From Bradyrhizobium sp. SK17 (lineage in GTDB: Bacteria > Pseudomonadota > Alphaproteobacteria > Rhizobiales > Xanthobacteraceae): 64,000 bases of DNA. How positions within the stretch are numbered: the first letter of the stretch is position 1; every line of letters starts with the position of its first letter. Shown in pieces: positions 44,001 to 53,064 of this stretch. The notes below the pieces were generated by a model. That model did no database searches and was not told the origin of the DNA. It saw only the letters and a program-made list of their open reading frames with translations. The stretch covers positions 4,541,001 to 4,605,000 of the forward strand of contig NZ_CP025113.1 of assembly GCF_002831585.1 (NCBI RefSeq), given 5' to 3'. A program made the translations under genes and the position numbers.

Positions 44001-44035
44001 TCACTTCGCTGCGCGGGGCCCTCACTTCGCTGCGC
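44001..44035 (+). repeat. Short direct repeat covering the end of the cytochrome c gene
   Basis: TCACTTCGCTGCGC occurs at 44001-44014 and again at 44022-44035. The second copy encodes the last codons and stop of the cytochrome gene, so the first looks like a 21-bp slippage duplicate just beyond the stop codon. Confidence 0.7.
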
Positions 44036-45248
44036 GCGCTTTGGCAACCTCGTCCGCCGTCACGGCCGGCGCGGCGTTGCCCCAGGAATTGCGGATATAG
44101 GTCGCGACATCGGCGACCTCCTGATCGCTGAGCTTGGGATAGGCCGGCATCGAGCCTGAGTTGGGCGCGCGCGGCGTGGTCACGGTCTGCGCCCCGTCGA
44201 GGATGATGCGCAGCGTGCTCGCAGGATTGACCGATTGCAGATTGGCGTTGCCGGGCAGCGGCGGATAGATCCGTGGTGCGCCCGAGCCGTCGAGCTCATG
44301 GCAGGCGACACAGGCGCCGCGATAGATCCGCTCGCCGTCGCCCATCTGCGCGGGCGAGGGCGGCGTGACCTCGGGCTCCGGTGCGCCGGCGGGCAGGCTC
44401 TTCAGATAGACCGCGATCGCGCGCACGTCGGCGTCGCTCATCTGCGAGGTCGAGTTGACCACCACCTCCGACATCAGCGGGCCGGCGTGGCTATGGCCGT
44501 TGCGGCCGCTCTGGAGGTATTCGGCGATATCGTCAGCGCTCCAGGACTTGAGCCCGCTGCGCGCCGCGCCGTCGAGCCTGGGCGCGAACATGCCCTGGAT
44601 CATGCTGCCTGCGAACGGCTGGTCGCGTTTGTCGGCGCCGAACGCGTTCTTCGGCGTGTGGCAGGCGCCGCAATGGGCGAGGGCCTCGACGAGGTAGCGG
44701 CCGCGATTCCAGTCCGCAGCCTTGCCCTGGTCCGGCTGGATGATCCCCGGTGTGAAGAACAGCGCATTCCAGGCCCGCATCAGCCCGCGATAGTCGAGTG
44801 GCCAGCGCAACTCCGGCGGTGGCGTCTTGTTGCTGACCGGCGCCAGCGTCGCGAGATAGGCACGGATCGCAAGGATGTCGTCGCGGATCAGCTTCGCGAA
44901 ATAAGGGTAGGGGAACGCGGGATAATAATGCGTCCCGTCAGGCGAGACGCCGCTGCGCAGCGCACGGACGAAATCGTCATCGCTCCAGCCGCCGATGCCG
45001 GTATCGCGGTCGGGGGTCAGGTTCGGCGAGAACACCGCGCCGAACGGGGTGTCGATCCGCTTGCCCCCGGCGAACGGTTTTGCCGGGTCGGCCGTGTGGC
45101 AACTCGCGCAGTCGCCGGCGATGGTGAGCGCCTTGCCGCGGGCGATGATGTCGTCGGTCGTCGCGGCGGCGCATTCGCCGGCCGTGAACGCACTGCACAA
45201 CAGCGCGACAGCCAGAATCGCACGCGTCGTCCGATGTCGTCGCCGCAT
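44022..45248 (-). CDS. Tri-haem cytochrome c (alcohol/gluconate dehydrogenase cytochrome-subunit type)
   Basis: A 408-residue exported protein with three C-x-x-C-H haem sites: CASCH (about 46), CGACH (about 190) and CVACH (about 325). A signal peptide precedes them (AILAVALLCSAFTAGECAA). Three-haem proteins of this length form the membrane-bound electron-accepting subunit of PQQ or flavin dehydrogenases for alcohols, sugars or aldehydes and pass electrons to ubiquinone. The catalytic subunit is not adjacent. ATG 45248 is chosen for the signal peptide; the open frame extends to 45413 without it. Confidence 0.9.
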   Translation of the reverse strand: MRRRHRTTRAILAVALLCSAFTAGECAAATTDDIIARGKALTIAGDCASCHTADPAKPFAGGKRIDTPFGAVFSPNLTPDRDTGIGGWSDDDFVRALRSGVSPDGTHYYPAFPYPYFAKLIRDDILAIRAYLATLAPVSNKTPPPELRWPLDYRGLMRAWNALFFTPGIIQPDQGKAADWNRGRYLVEALAHCGACHTPKNAFGADKRDQPFAGSMIQGMFAPRLDGAARSGLKSWSADDIAEYLQSGRNGHSHAGPLMSEVVVNSTSQMSDADVRAIAVYLKSLPAGAPEPEVTPPSPAQMGDGERIYRGACVACHELDGSGAPRIYPPLPGNANLQSVNPASTLRIILDGAQTVTTPRAPNSGSMPAYPKLSDQEVADVATYIRNSWGNAAPAVTADEVAKARAAK

Positions 45249-45482
45249 CCAATCACCTTCCGGTCCACAAGACGCGTTACGCCATTTCGCCGCGGGCCTG
45301 TCCTGCGACAGAAACCGAAACGGGCCTGCAATATTCCCGGCACGAAATTGCGATTTTTGAGCGGCCGGCCTTGCCGCCCAGAATTGTGTCGCGTGGGCCG
45401 GAAAATCCGACATAGACTGGTTCTAACAAGCGCGGATGACTAGCTAAAATGCAGTCGTCGCGACCAGCGAAAAGAGGGCTAA

Positions 45483-48400
45483 ATGGGAATCAACCAAGGG
45501 CCTATCAGCCTCGACCAGAAATACACCCAGGGCACCGGCCATGTCTTCATGACCGGCATCCAGGCGCTGGTCCGCCTGCCGATGGCGCAGATCAGGCGTG
45601 ACCGCGCCGCAGGCCTCAACACGGCAGGCTTCATCTCCGGCTATCGCGGTTCCCCCCTCGGCGGCTACGACCAGCAGCTGTTCGCCGCCCGCAAGCACCT
45701 CGAACAATACAACATCAAATTCCAACCCGGCGTGAACGAGGATCTCGCGGCCACCGCGATCTGGGGCTCGCAGCAGCTCGCGTTGTCGCCCGGCGCCAAA
45801 TATGATGGCGCGGTCGGCATCTGGTACGGCAAGGGCCCCGGCGTCGATCGCTGCGGTGACGTGTTCCGCCACGGCAATGCCGCGGGCTCCGCCAAGAACG
45901 GCGGCGTGCTCTGCCTCGCCGGCGACGACCATGGCGCAAAGTCTTCCACCGTCCCGCATCAGTCCGACCACGCCTTCATCTCTGCGCTGATGCCCTATCT
46001 CTACCCCTCCAGCATCCATGAAATGATCGAGATGGGCCTCCTGGGGATCGCGATGTCGCGCTACTCGGGTTGCTGGGTCGGCATGAAGGTGATCACCGAG
46101 ACGGTCGAGACCACGGCCGAAATCGACCTCACCGACGAGATGACACCCTTCATCATCCCGACCGATTTCGAATTGCCGCCGGGCGGCCTCAACATCCGCT
46201 GGCCCGACGACCGCTTCGAGCAGGACCGGCGGTTGCAGGACTACAAGGGCTTCGCCGCGATCGCGTTTGCCCGCGCCAACAAGGTCAACCGCATCACCAT
46301 GGATTCGCCGAACGCGCGCTACGGCATCATGGCGTCCGGTAAGAGCTATGAGGACATCCGCCAGGCGCTGCGTGAGCTCGGCATCACGCCCGAGATCGCA
46401 GCCAAGATCGGCATCCGGCTCTACAAGATCGGCATGCCCTGGCCGCTGGAGCCGGAAGGCGTGCGCAACTTCGCCGTCGGCCTCGAGGAGATCTTCATCG
46501 TCGAGGAGCGCCGCGAGATCGTCGAGAACCAGGTCAAGCAGGAGCTGTTCAATTGGCGCGACGACGTGCGCCCGCGCATCGTCGGCAAGATGGACGATCA
46601 CGACAAGCGCTTCCTGACCTTCGCTGCCGAGCTCAGCGTCGCCTCGCTGGCGAGCTCGCTCACCGAACGGCTGCTTCGACTTAATCTCAATCCCGAAATC
46701 GCCGAGATGCTGCGCGCCAAGGCAGACTGGTTCAACGGCCGCCAGTCGACCCAGATGCAGGCGACCGCACCAGTCAGCCGCACGCCGTATTTCTGCTCGG
46801 GCTGCCCGCACAACACCTCGACCAAGGTGCCGGAAGGCAGCCGCGCGCTGGCCGGCATCGGCTGCCACTTCATGGCGCTGTGGATGAACCGCTCGACCGA
46901 GACCTTCACCCATATGGGCGGCGAGGGCGTGCCGTGGGTCGGCGTCGCGCCGTTCACCAATGAGAACCACATCTTCGCCAATCTCGGCGACGGCACCTAT
47001 TTCCATTCCGGCATTCTCGCGATCCGCCAGGCGATCGCCTCCAAGGCCAACATCACCTACAAGATCCTCTACAACGACGCGGTCGCGATGACCGGTGGCC
47101 AGCGTCACGACGGCGACCTGTCGCCCCAGCAGATCACCTTCCAGCTTCATGCCGAGGGCATTCGCGAGATCTACCTGGTCTCGGAAAATCCCGACGCCTA
47201 TCCGGCCGATACCATCGCGCCCGGCGTCAAGCTGTTCCACCGCGACGAGCTGGAGAACGTCCAGAAGATGTGCCGCGACACCAAGGGCACCTCGGCGATC
47301 GTGTTCGTGCAGACCTGCGCGGCCGAGAAGCGCCGCCGCCGCAAGCGCGGCCTGATGGAGGATCCGGCGCGTCGCGTGCTGATCAACCCGGCGGTCTGCG
47401 AAGGCTGCGGCGACTGTTCGGTGCAGTCGAACTGTATCTCGGTCGAGCCGCTGGAGACGGAGCTGGGGCGCAAGCGCGCCATCAACCAGTCGACCTGCAA
47501 CAAGGACTATTCCTGCGTGAAGGGTTTCTGCCCGTCCTTCGTCACGGTCGACGGCGGCACCCTCAAGCGCCGCGCACGCACCGAACTCGGCGATATCGGC
47601 GCTCTGCCGGAGCCGGCAGCGAAGCCTGCGCTGGATCGGCCCTACAACATCGCGGTCGGTGGCGTCGGCGGCACCGGCGTGCTGACGATCGGCGCGCTGC
47701 TCGGGATGGCCGCGCATATCGAGGGCAAGGCCTCGATGATCCTCGACATGTCCGGCCTTGCGCAGAAGGGCGGCGCGGTGCTCAGCCACGTGCGGCTCTC
47801 CGAGCATACGGCAGACGTGACCTGCTCGCGTATCGTGACCGGCACCGCCGATCTGGTGCTCGCGGCCGACGAGGTCGTGGCGGTCTCGAAGGACACCATT
47901 ACGCTCTGCGATGCCAGCCGCACCGTCGGCATCATCAACAGCCACATCATCCCGACCGCGGATTTCATCCTCAATCGCGACTTCAACTTCCAGACCCGCA
48001 AGGTCAACAGCGTGCTGGAGACGGAGCTGCGCAAGGACTCCGCGTTCTTCGACTTCACCAAGCCGGCTGAAGCGCTGCTCGGTGACTCCATCGCCACCAA
48101 CATCATGATGCTGGGCTTTGCCTATCAGCGCGGGCTGCTGCCGCTGTCGGCGGAATCGATCCAGCAGGCGATCGAGGTCAATGGCGTCTCGATCAAGATG
48201 AACACGCAGGCGTTCCAGCTCGGACGTCTGGCCGCGGCAGATCCGGCGCGGCTCGCTGCGATGATGAAGGGGCAGGACGACGACGCAGCCCCGGTCAAGT
48301 CGCTGGACGCGATGTCGCTCGACGAGATCATCACCCATCGCATGGGTCTGCTGACCGACTATCAGAACGGCCGGTTGGCCAGGCGTTACCGCAAGCTGGT

Positions 48401-48977
48401 CGATCAGGTGCGCGACGCCGCCATCAAGGGCGGCTATGGCGAGGCGCTGCCGCGCGCGGTCGCGATCAACTACGCCAGGCTGCTCGCCTACAAGGACGAG
48501 TATGAGGTGGCGCGGCTGTTCACCGACGGCCGCTTCGAGAAGCAGCTGCGCGACCAGTTCGAGGGCGACTTCAAGTTCAACTTCAATCTGGCGCCGCCGA
48601 TCCTCGGCGGAGGGCTCGACGCCCAGGGCCGTCCGAAGAAGCGCGCCTTCGGTTCGTGGATGATGTCGGCCTTCAGGGTGATGGCGCGGCTCCGCTTCGT
48701 GCGCGGAACGCCGCTCGACATCTTCGGCTACAACGCCGACCGCAAGCTCGAGCGCGACCTGATCGCGGGCTACGAGAAGGATGTGGCAACCGTGTTGAGC
48801 CTGCTGTCGCCGCTCAATCACGACATCGCGGTCGAACTGCTGTCGCTGCCCGAGCGCATCCGCGGCTACGGCCCGGTGAAGGAGAAGGCGGTCAACGAGG
48901 CAAAGGTTCGCTATACGCAACTCGCCGCCGACCTCGCCAACCCGCCGCCGGCGCCGCGGCAGATGGCGGCGGAGTAG
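45483..48977 (+). CDS. Indolepyruvate:ferredoxin oxidoreductase, fused IorA-IorB type
   Basis: A 1164-residue fused 2-oxoacid:ferredoxin oxidoreductase that oxidatively decarboxylates aryl-pyruvates to aryl-acetyl-CoA. The N-terminal part holds the pyrimidine-binding region (GYRGSPLGGYDQQLF). CSGCPHNTST (about 438) and GDGTYFHSG mark the thiamine-diphosphate domain. A ferredoxin-like segment with CEGCGDCSVQSNC (about 640) and CNKDYSCVKGFC carries Fe-S cysteines. The gamma domain begins at GVGGTGVLTIGALLG (about 725). This long single-chain form is usual in alphaproteobacteria. AAAAGAGGGCTAA precedes the ATG. Confidence 0.93.
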   Translation: MGINQGPISLDQKYTQGTGHVFMTGIQALVRLPMAQIRRDRAAGLNTAGFISGYRGSPLGGYDQQLFAARKHLEQYNIKFQPGVNEDLAATAIWGSQQLALSPGAKYDGAVGIWYGKGPGVDRCGDVFRHGNAAGSAKNGGVLCLAGDDHGAKSSTVPHQSDHAFISALMPYLYPSSIHEMIEMGLLGIAMSRYSGCWVGMKVITETVETTAEIDLTDEMTPFIIPTDFELPPGGLNIRWPDDRFEQDRRLQDYKGFAAIAFARANKVNRITMDSPNARYGIMASGKSYEDIRQALRELGITPEIAAKIGIRLYKIGMPWPLEPEGVRNFAVGLEEIFIVEERREIVENQVKQELFNWRDDVRPRIVGKMDDHDKRFLTFAAELSVASLASSLTERLLRLNLNPEIAEMLRAKADWFNGRQSTQMQATAPVSRTPYFCSGCPHNTSTKVPEGSRALAGIGCHFMALWMNRSTETFTHMGGEGVPWVGVAPFTNENHIFANLGDGTYFHSGILAIRQAIASKANITYKILYNDAVAMTGGQRHDGDLSPQQITFQLHAEGIREIYLVSENPDAYPADTIAPGVKLFHRDELENVQKMCRDTKGTSAIVFVQTCAAEKRRRRKRGLMEDPARRVLINPAVCEGCGDCSVQSNCISVEPLETELGRKRAINQSTCNKDYSCVKGFCPSFVTVDGGTLKRRARTELGDIGALPEPAAKPALDRPYNIAVGGVGGTGVLTIGALLGMAAHIEGKASMILDMSGLAQKGGAVLSHVRLSEHTADVTCSRIVTGTADLVLAADEVVAVSKDTITLCDASRTVGIINSHIIPTADFILNRDFNFQTRKVNSVLETELRKDSAFFDFTKPAEALLGDSIATNIMMLGFAYQRGLLPLSAESIQQAIEVNGVSIKMNTQAFQLGRLAAADPARLAAMMKGQDDDAAPVKSLDAMSLDEIITHRMGLLTDYQNGRLARRYRKLVDQVRDAAIKGGYGEALPRAVAINYARLLAYKDEYEVARLFTDGRFEKQLRDQFEGDFKFNFNLAPPILGGGLDAQGRPKKRAFGSWMMSAFRVMARLRFVRGTPLDIFGYNADRKLERDLIAGYEKDVATVLSLLSPLNHDIAVELLSLPERIRGYGPVKEKAVNEAKVRYTQLAADLANPPPAPRQMAAE

Positions 48978-48994
48978 AGCGCCACATAGTAGAT

Positions 48995-49128
48995 GTTGTC
49001 CCGGGCAAGCGAAGCGCGACCCGGGACCCATAACCACAGGGGTGTCCTGTTGCATTAAGCTGTGGCCTCAGCGTCGCGCAGCAGCAAACAGCGGTGGTTA
49101 TGGGTCCCGGCCTTCGCCGGGACGACAC
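48995..49128 (+). repeat. Palindromic element TTGTCCCGGG...CCGGGACGACA
   Basis: The left half (TTGTCCCGGGCAAGCGAAGC, then CCGGGACCCATAACCAC) faces the right half (GTGGTTATGGGTCCCGGCC, then TTCGCCGGGACGACA). A loop of about 55 bp separates them. A solo right half is at 38291-38332. It lies just after the indolepyruvate oxidoreductase stop codon and upstream of the operator at 49179. Confidence 0.85.
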
Positions 49129-49178
49129 TTGTCTTATGGCAAATGCTGTGCGCTCCACGCGCTACGATTCAGTGACAC

Positions 49179-49217
49179 CGACCCGATACGATTGCGGTCT
49201 ATAATCGTATCGGGTCG
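49179..49217 (+). promoter_or_regulatory. 15-bp perfect inverted repeat with embedded TATAAT (promoter/operator)
   Basis: CGACCCGATACGATT (49179-49193) is exactly complementary to AATCGTATCGGGTCG (49203-49217) across a 9-base spacer. The perfect -10 hexamer TATAAT lies at 49200-49205, spanning the spacer and right arm. It sits 105 bp upstream of the thiolase operon. A dimeric repressor binding here would cover the promoter. No regulator gene is adjacent. A -35 of good quality was not found. Confidence 0.65.
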
Positions 49218-49321
49218 CGTTCTTCACCACGGTCTCGCCTGACGGAATATTTCCGCGCTTGCCAAGGTCGCGTCGCCGGTTCAGAAAAACGCTGGAGCGA
49301 AAAACGCCAGCGGAGAGCGAT

Positions 49322-50479
49322 TTGACCATCAAGGGCAAGGCCTACATTGCCGGGATCTACGAGCATCCCACCCGGCATGCACCCGATAAATCAACAGCAC
49401 AGCTTCACGCCGAGGTCGCCAAGGGCGCGATCGAGGATGCCGGGCTCACCAAGGACGATATCGACGGCTATTTCTGCGCCGGCGATGCGCCGGGCGGGCT
49501 GTGGCCGATGGTCGACTATCTCGGTTTCAACACCAAGAAGCTGCGTCACGTCGACTCCACCGAGACCGGTGGCTGTTCCTATCTGATCCATCTCGGCCAC
49601 GCCGCCGAGGCGATCGCCGCCGGCAAGTGCTCGGTCGCGCTGGTCACGCTGGCGGGCAAGCCGCGCACCGGCCCGATGGCGCCGCGCGCCTCCGGCGCCG
49701 AGGCCGATTTCGAATTGGCTTACGGGGCTACCACGCACAATGCCTATGGCATGTGTGCCATGCGCCATATGCACGACTACGGCACCACCTCCGAGCAGCT
49801 CGCCTGGATCAAGGTCGCGGCCTCGCATCACGCGCAATACAATCCGCATGCGATGCTGAAGGAGGTCGTCACCGTCGAGGACGTGCTGAACTCGCCGATG
49901 ATCTCGGATCCGCTGCGCCGGATGGATTGCTGCGTCGTCACCGACGGCGGCGGCGCGATGATCGTCACGACGCCGGAGATCGCCAAGAGCCTGAAGAAGC
50001 CGCTGGTGCGGCTGATCGGCCATGGCGAGGCGGCGAAGGGGCCGCGCGGCGGCAAGGATCTCGACCTGACCTATTCCGCCGGCGTGTGGTCCGGCCCGCG
50101 CGCCTTCGAAGAGGCGGGCGTGACGCCGAAAGACATCAAGTACGCCTCGATCTATGACAGCTTCACCATAACGGTGCTGATGCAGCTCGAGGACCTCGGC
50201 TTCTGCAAGAAGGGCGAGGGCGGCAAGTTCGTCGCCGACGGCAATCTGATCTCGGGGGTCGGCAAGCTGCCGTTCAACACCGATGGCGGCGGCCTGTGCA
50301 GCAACCATCCCGTCAATCGCGGCGGCATGACCAAGATCCTCGAGGCCGTCCGCCAGTTGCGCGGCGAGGCGCATCCGAAGGTGCAGGTGAAGAACTGCGA
50401 CCTCGCGATCGCCCACGGCACCGGCGGCCTGCTCGGCGTTCGCCACGCCGCCTCAACCTGTATTCTGGAGCGTGCGTGA
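49322..50479 (+). CDS. SCP2-type thiolase-family protein
   Basis: A 385-residue thiolase-fold protein, probably cleaving a beta-ketoacyl-CoA or beta-hydroxyacyl-CoA. The nucleophile-position cysteine appears in TGGCSYLIHLGHAAEA. The second block reads YASIYDSFTITVLMQLE, where classical SCP-x thiolases have HDCF. The C-terminal part has NTDGGGLCSNHPVNRGG. Start is TTG 49322 with GCGGAGAGC upstream; an in-frame start at 49259 is less likely. It overlaps the DUF35 gene (TGATG), a pairing known from Ltp2/ChsH2 aldolases and several thiolases. Confidence 0.85.
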   Translation: MTIKGKAYIAGIYEHPTRHAPDKSTAQLHAEVAKGAIEDAGLTKDDIDGYFCAGDAPGGLWPMVDYLGFNTKKLRHVDSTETGGCSYLIHLGHAAEAIAAGKCSVALVTLAGKPRTGPMAPRASGAEADFELAYGATTHNAYGMCAMRHMHDYGTTSEQLAWIKVAASHHAQYNPHAMLKEVVTVEDVLNSPMISDPLRRMDCCVVTDGGGAMIVTTPEIAKSLKKPLVRLIGHGEAAKGPRGGKDLDLTYSAGVWSGPRAFEEAGVTPKDIKYASIYDSFTITVLMQLEDLGFCKKGEGGKFVADGNLISGVGKLPFNTDGGGLCSNHPVNRGGMTKILEAVRQLRGEAHPKVQVKNCDLAIAHGTGGLLGVRHAASTCILERA

Positions 50480-50868
50480 TGTCTGAAGCCAAGAAGTACA
50501 ATGCCCCGGTGACCAATCCGGAGACCGCGCCGTTCTGGGAAGCGGCGAAGGCAGGCAAGTTCATGATCAAGCGCTGCACCACCTGCGGCGAGGCGCACTA
50601 CTTCCCGCGCGCGATCTGCCCGTTCTGCTTCTCCGACAAGACGGTGTGGGAAGAGTCGAGCGGCGAGGCCACGGTCTATACTTACAGCCTGATGCGGAAG
50701 TCGCCGACCGGTCCCTACGCGATCGCCTATGTGACGCTGAAGGAAGGTCCGTCGCTGCAGACCAACATCGTCGATTGCGATCTGGAGACGGTGAAGATCG
50801 GCCAGAAGGTGAAGGTGGTGTGGAAGCCGACCGACGGCGCCCCGCTGCCGTTCTTCACGCCGGCCTGA
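50479..50868 (+). CDS. Zn-ribbon/OB-fold DUF35 protein
   Basis: A 129-residue acyl-CoA-associated OB-fold protein. The N-terminal rubredoxin-like zinc ribbon has CTTCGEAHYFPRAICPFC (two C-x-x-C pairs, about 32-49). The OB-fold continues with GEATVYTYSLMRK and YAIAYVTLKEGP. DUF35 proteins bind and activate the neighbouring thiolase-fold partner. The ATG shares its A with the thiolase stop codon (TGATG), so a 1:1 complex is likely. Confidence 0.9.
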   Translation: MSEAKKYNAPVTNPETAPFWEAAKAGKFMIKRCTTCGEAHYFPRAICPFCFSDKTVWEESSGEATVYTYSLMRKSPTGPYAIAYVTLKEGPSLQTNIVDCDLETVKIGQKVKVVWKPTDGAPLPFFTPA

Positions 50869-50872
50869 AAAG

Positions 50873-51034
50873 TACCTTCCCCCTTGCGGGGGAAGGTGGC
50901 AGCCGAAGGCTGCCGGAAGAGGGGTGTCTCTCCACGGGAGAGCTGCATCTGCGGAGGCAACCCCTCTCCCAAACAAGTTTGCGTTTGAAGCCGGTGTAGC
51001 CCTCTCCCGCAGGGGGAGAGGGCGCAGCAACAGG
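50873..51034 (+). repeat. Palindromic CCCTTGCGGGGGAAGG/CCCTCTCCCGCAGGGGGAGAGGG element inside the operon
   Basis: The element begins with the hairpin CCCCCTTGCGGGGG and GGCAGCCGAAGGCTGCC. The middle contains CCCCTCTCCC and ends in CCCTCTCCCGCAGGGGGAGAGGG in parts. It lies between the DUF35 and hydratase genes of one operon and may break or process the mRNA. No coding capacity. Confidence 0.75.
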
Positions 51035-51074
51035 CAGCGGCGAAGAAAGAACAGAGTTCGGGGAGAAAACAACA

Positions 51075-51935
51075 ATGCCAATCGTGTACGAACAGCTGAT
51101 GGCCCTGAAAAATCTCGGCCAGAAGTACAGCTACGGCGACCGCGACGTGATGCTCTATGCCTATGGCATCGGGCTCGGCGCCGATCCGATGGACGAGAAG
51201 GAGCTGGCCTTCGTCAACGAGGGCGTGCTGACGCCGCGTCCGCTCAAGGTGGTGCCGACGTTCGCGTCGGTCGCGGCCTGGGGCGCCGGTCCCGGGGAAA
51301 TGAACCTCAACCGCGTGATGGTGGTCGACGGCGAGCGCGACATCACCTTCCACAAGCCGTTCGCGACCGCGGCCCACATCACGGCCGACTCGACCGTGCT
51401 CGACGTGTTCGACAAGGGCAAGGACAAGGGCGCGGTGATCCGTCACCAGACCGTGCTGAAGGACGAGAAGGGCGACAAGCTCGCCACCCTCGTCGCCTCG
51501 CGCTTCGCCCGCGGCGATGGCGGCTTCGGCGGCCCGTCCGACGGCCAACCCGAGCCGCACAAGGTGCCGGAGCGGGCGCCGGACAAGGTGGTCGACATCA
51601 CGACGCGGCCCGACCAGGCGCTGATCTACCGGCTGTGCGGCGACCGCAACCCGCTGCATTCTGACCCGGAATTCGCCAAGAAGGCCGGCTTCCCGCGGCC
51701 GATCCTGCACGGCATGTGCACCTACGGCATCACCTGCCGCGGCGTGTTGCAGACCTATGCCGACTACGATCCCTCTGCCTTCAAGCAGCATGCGGCACGG
51801 TTCTCCTCGCCGGTGTTTCCCGGCGAGACCGTGACGATGGAGCTGTGGAAGGACGGCAACGTGGTGTCGTTCGAGGCCAAGGTGAAATCGCGCGGCGTCA
51901 CCGTGATCAAGAGCGGCAGGACGGTGCTGGCGTAG
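51075..51935 (+). CDS. MaoC-type enoyl-CoA hydratase 2 (double hot-dog)
   Basis: A 286-residue (R)-specific enoyl-CoA hydratase like the hydratase-2 domain of peroxisomal multifunctional enzyme 2. The first half-domain has YGIGLGADPMDEKELAFV in parts. The second carries the hydratase-2 motif YRLCGDRNPLHSDPEFAKKAGF in parts with catalytic Asp and His, then PILHGMCTYG. Start ATG 51075 follows CGGGGAGAAAACAAC. It lies between DUF35 and the SDR, both flanking gaps being filled by repeats. Confidence 0.92.
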   Translation: MPIVYEQLMALKNLGQKYSYGDRDVMLYAYGIGLGADPMDEKELAFVNEGVLTPRPLKVVPTFASVAAWGAGPGEMNLNRVMVVDGERDITFHKPFATAAHITADSTVLDVFDKGKDKGAVIRHQTVLKDEKGDKLATLVASRFARGDGGFGGPSDGQPEPHKVPERAPDKVVDITTRPDQALIYRLCGDRNPLHSDPEFAKKAGFPRPILHGMCTYGITCRGVLQTYADYDPSAFKQHAARFSSPVFPGETVTMELWKDGNVVSFEAKVKSRGVTVIKSGRTVLA

Positions 51936-51956
51936 CCACATCCGACGGCCGTCGAC

Positions 51957-52096
51957 TCCCTCGCCCCACTCTTGCGGGGAAGAGGGTGGGGTGAGGGGCT
52001 CTCACCGCCAGTCGTGACAGTGGTGAGACCGGTACCCCCTCACCCGGATCGCAAAGGCGATCCGACCTCTCTCCGCAAGCGAGGAGAGGTGAAGAA
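51957..52096 (+). repeat. Palindromic element GTGAGGGGCTCTCACC...GGAGAGGTGA inside the operon
   Basis: It contains CGCCCCACTCTTGCGGGGAAG, GTGAGGGGCTCTCACC, the arm CCCCCTCACCCGGATCGC, GGATCGCAAAGGCGATCC (hairpin) and CTCTCTCCGCAAGCGAGGAGAGG. It is related to the 8117-8283 family. It fills the hydratase-SDR gap. Confidence 0.78.
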
Positions 52097-52119
52097 GAAA
52101 CAACAACGGAGAAACGACC

Positions 52120-52998
52120 ATGGGATTACTCGACGGCAAGGTGGCGCTGATCACGGGCGCGGGCGGCGGACTGGGTGAGGCCTACGCAAAGCTGTTCGCG
52201 CGCGAGGGCGCGGCCGTGGTGGTCAACGATCTCGGCGGGCCGCGCGACGGCTCGGGCTCCGACAAGTCGATGGCCGACAAGGTGGTCGACGCGATCAAGG
52301 CCGAGGGCGGCCGCGCCGTCGCCAACGGCGCCGACATCTCGACCCTGGCCGGCGGCCAGTCGGTGTTCGACGATGCCATCAAGCATTTCGGCCGCGCCGA
52401 CATCCTGGTCAACAATGCCGGCATCCTGCTCGACGAGACCTTCCACAAGGCCAAGGAAGCCAATTGGGACAGGGTGATGAAGGTGCATCTGAAGGGCACC
52501 TTCTGCTGCACCCAGCCGGTGTTCAAATGGATGCGCGACAATGGCGGTGGCGTCATCGTCAACACCTCGTCGACCTCGGGCCTGATCGGCAATTTCGGCC
52601 AGACCAATTACGGCGCGGCGAAGGGCGGCATCTGGGGTCTCTCCAACGTGCTGGCGATCGAGGGCCGCAAATACAACATCCGGATCTGGACGCTGGCGCC
52701 GGGTGCCTTGACCCGCATGACCGCGGACCTGCCGCGCTACAAGGAGAACCCGGGTGCGGCGCTCGGGCCGGACGGCATCGCGCCGGCGGTGCTCTACATG
52801 GTCAGCGACCTCTCTGGCGACCAGACCGGCAAGGTGCTCGGCGTCTCGGGCCCGCGTGGCGTCCGCGAGATGCGGATGATGGAAATGGAGGGCTGGAAGC
52901 CGCCTTTCACCGGCTGGAAGGCCGAGGACATCGCCACCCACGCCAAGGACATCTTCTTCTCCGAGGAGCAGATCAAGATGGGCGCGCGGCGGTTCTGA
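52120..52998 (+). CDS. MFE2-type short-chain 3-hydroxyacyl-CoA dehydrogenase
   Basis: A 292-residue SDR with the long C-terminus typical of the dehydrogenase domain of peroxisomal MFE-2. The cofactor site is TGAGGGLG with VVNDLGG after the second strand. NNAGI (about 99), the catalytic SSTSG and YGAAKGG (Tyr, Lys) are intact. It would oxidise the (R)-3-hydroxyacyl-CoA made by the adjacent hydratase 2. CAACGGAGAAACGACC precedes the ATG. Confidence 0.9.
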   Translation: MGLLDGKVALITGAGGGLGEAYAKLFAREGAAVVVNDLGGPRDGSGSDKSMADKVVDAIKAEGGRAVANGADISTLAGGQSVFDDAIKHFGRADILVNNAGILLDETFHKAKEANWDRVMKVHLKGTFCCTQPVFKWMRDNGGGVIVNTSSTSGLIGNFGQTNYGAAKGGIWGLSNVLAIEGRKYNIRIWTLAPGALTRMTADLPRYKENPGAALGPDGIAPAVLYMVSDLSGDQTGKVLGVSGPRGVREMRMMEMEGWKPPFTGWKAEDIATHAKDIFFSEEQIKMGARRF

Positions 52999-53064
52999 CC
53001 CCATGCTATAGGGGCCGGGGTGGTGCCGGATGGCCCGCCCCGGATACCCAATGAGGACCCCATT

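Noticed and set aside
45444..49055. A 1203-residue open frame on the minus strand opposite the indolepyruvate oxidoreductase gene
   Set aside because: It mirrors the high-GC codon pattern of the real gene, is Arg/His/Asp/Val-rich with no recognisable domains, and has no ribosome-binding site.
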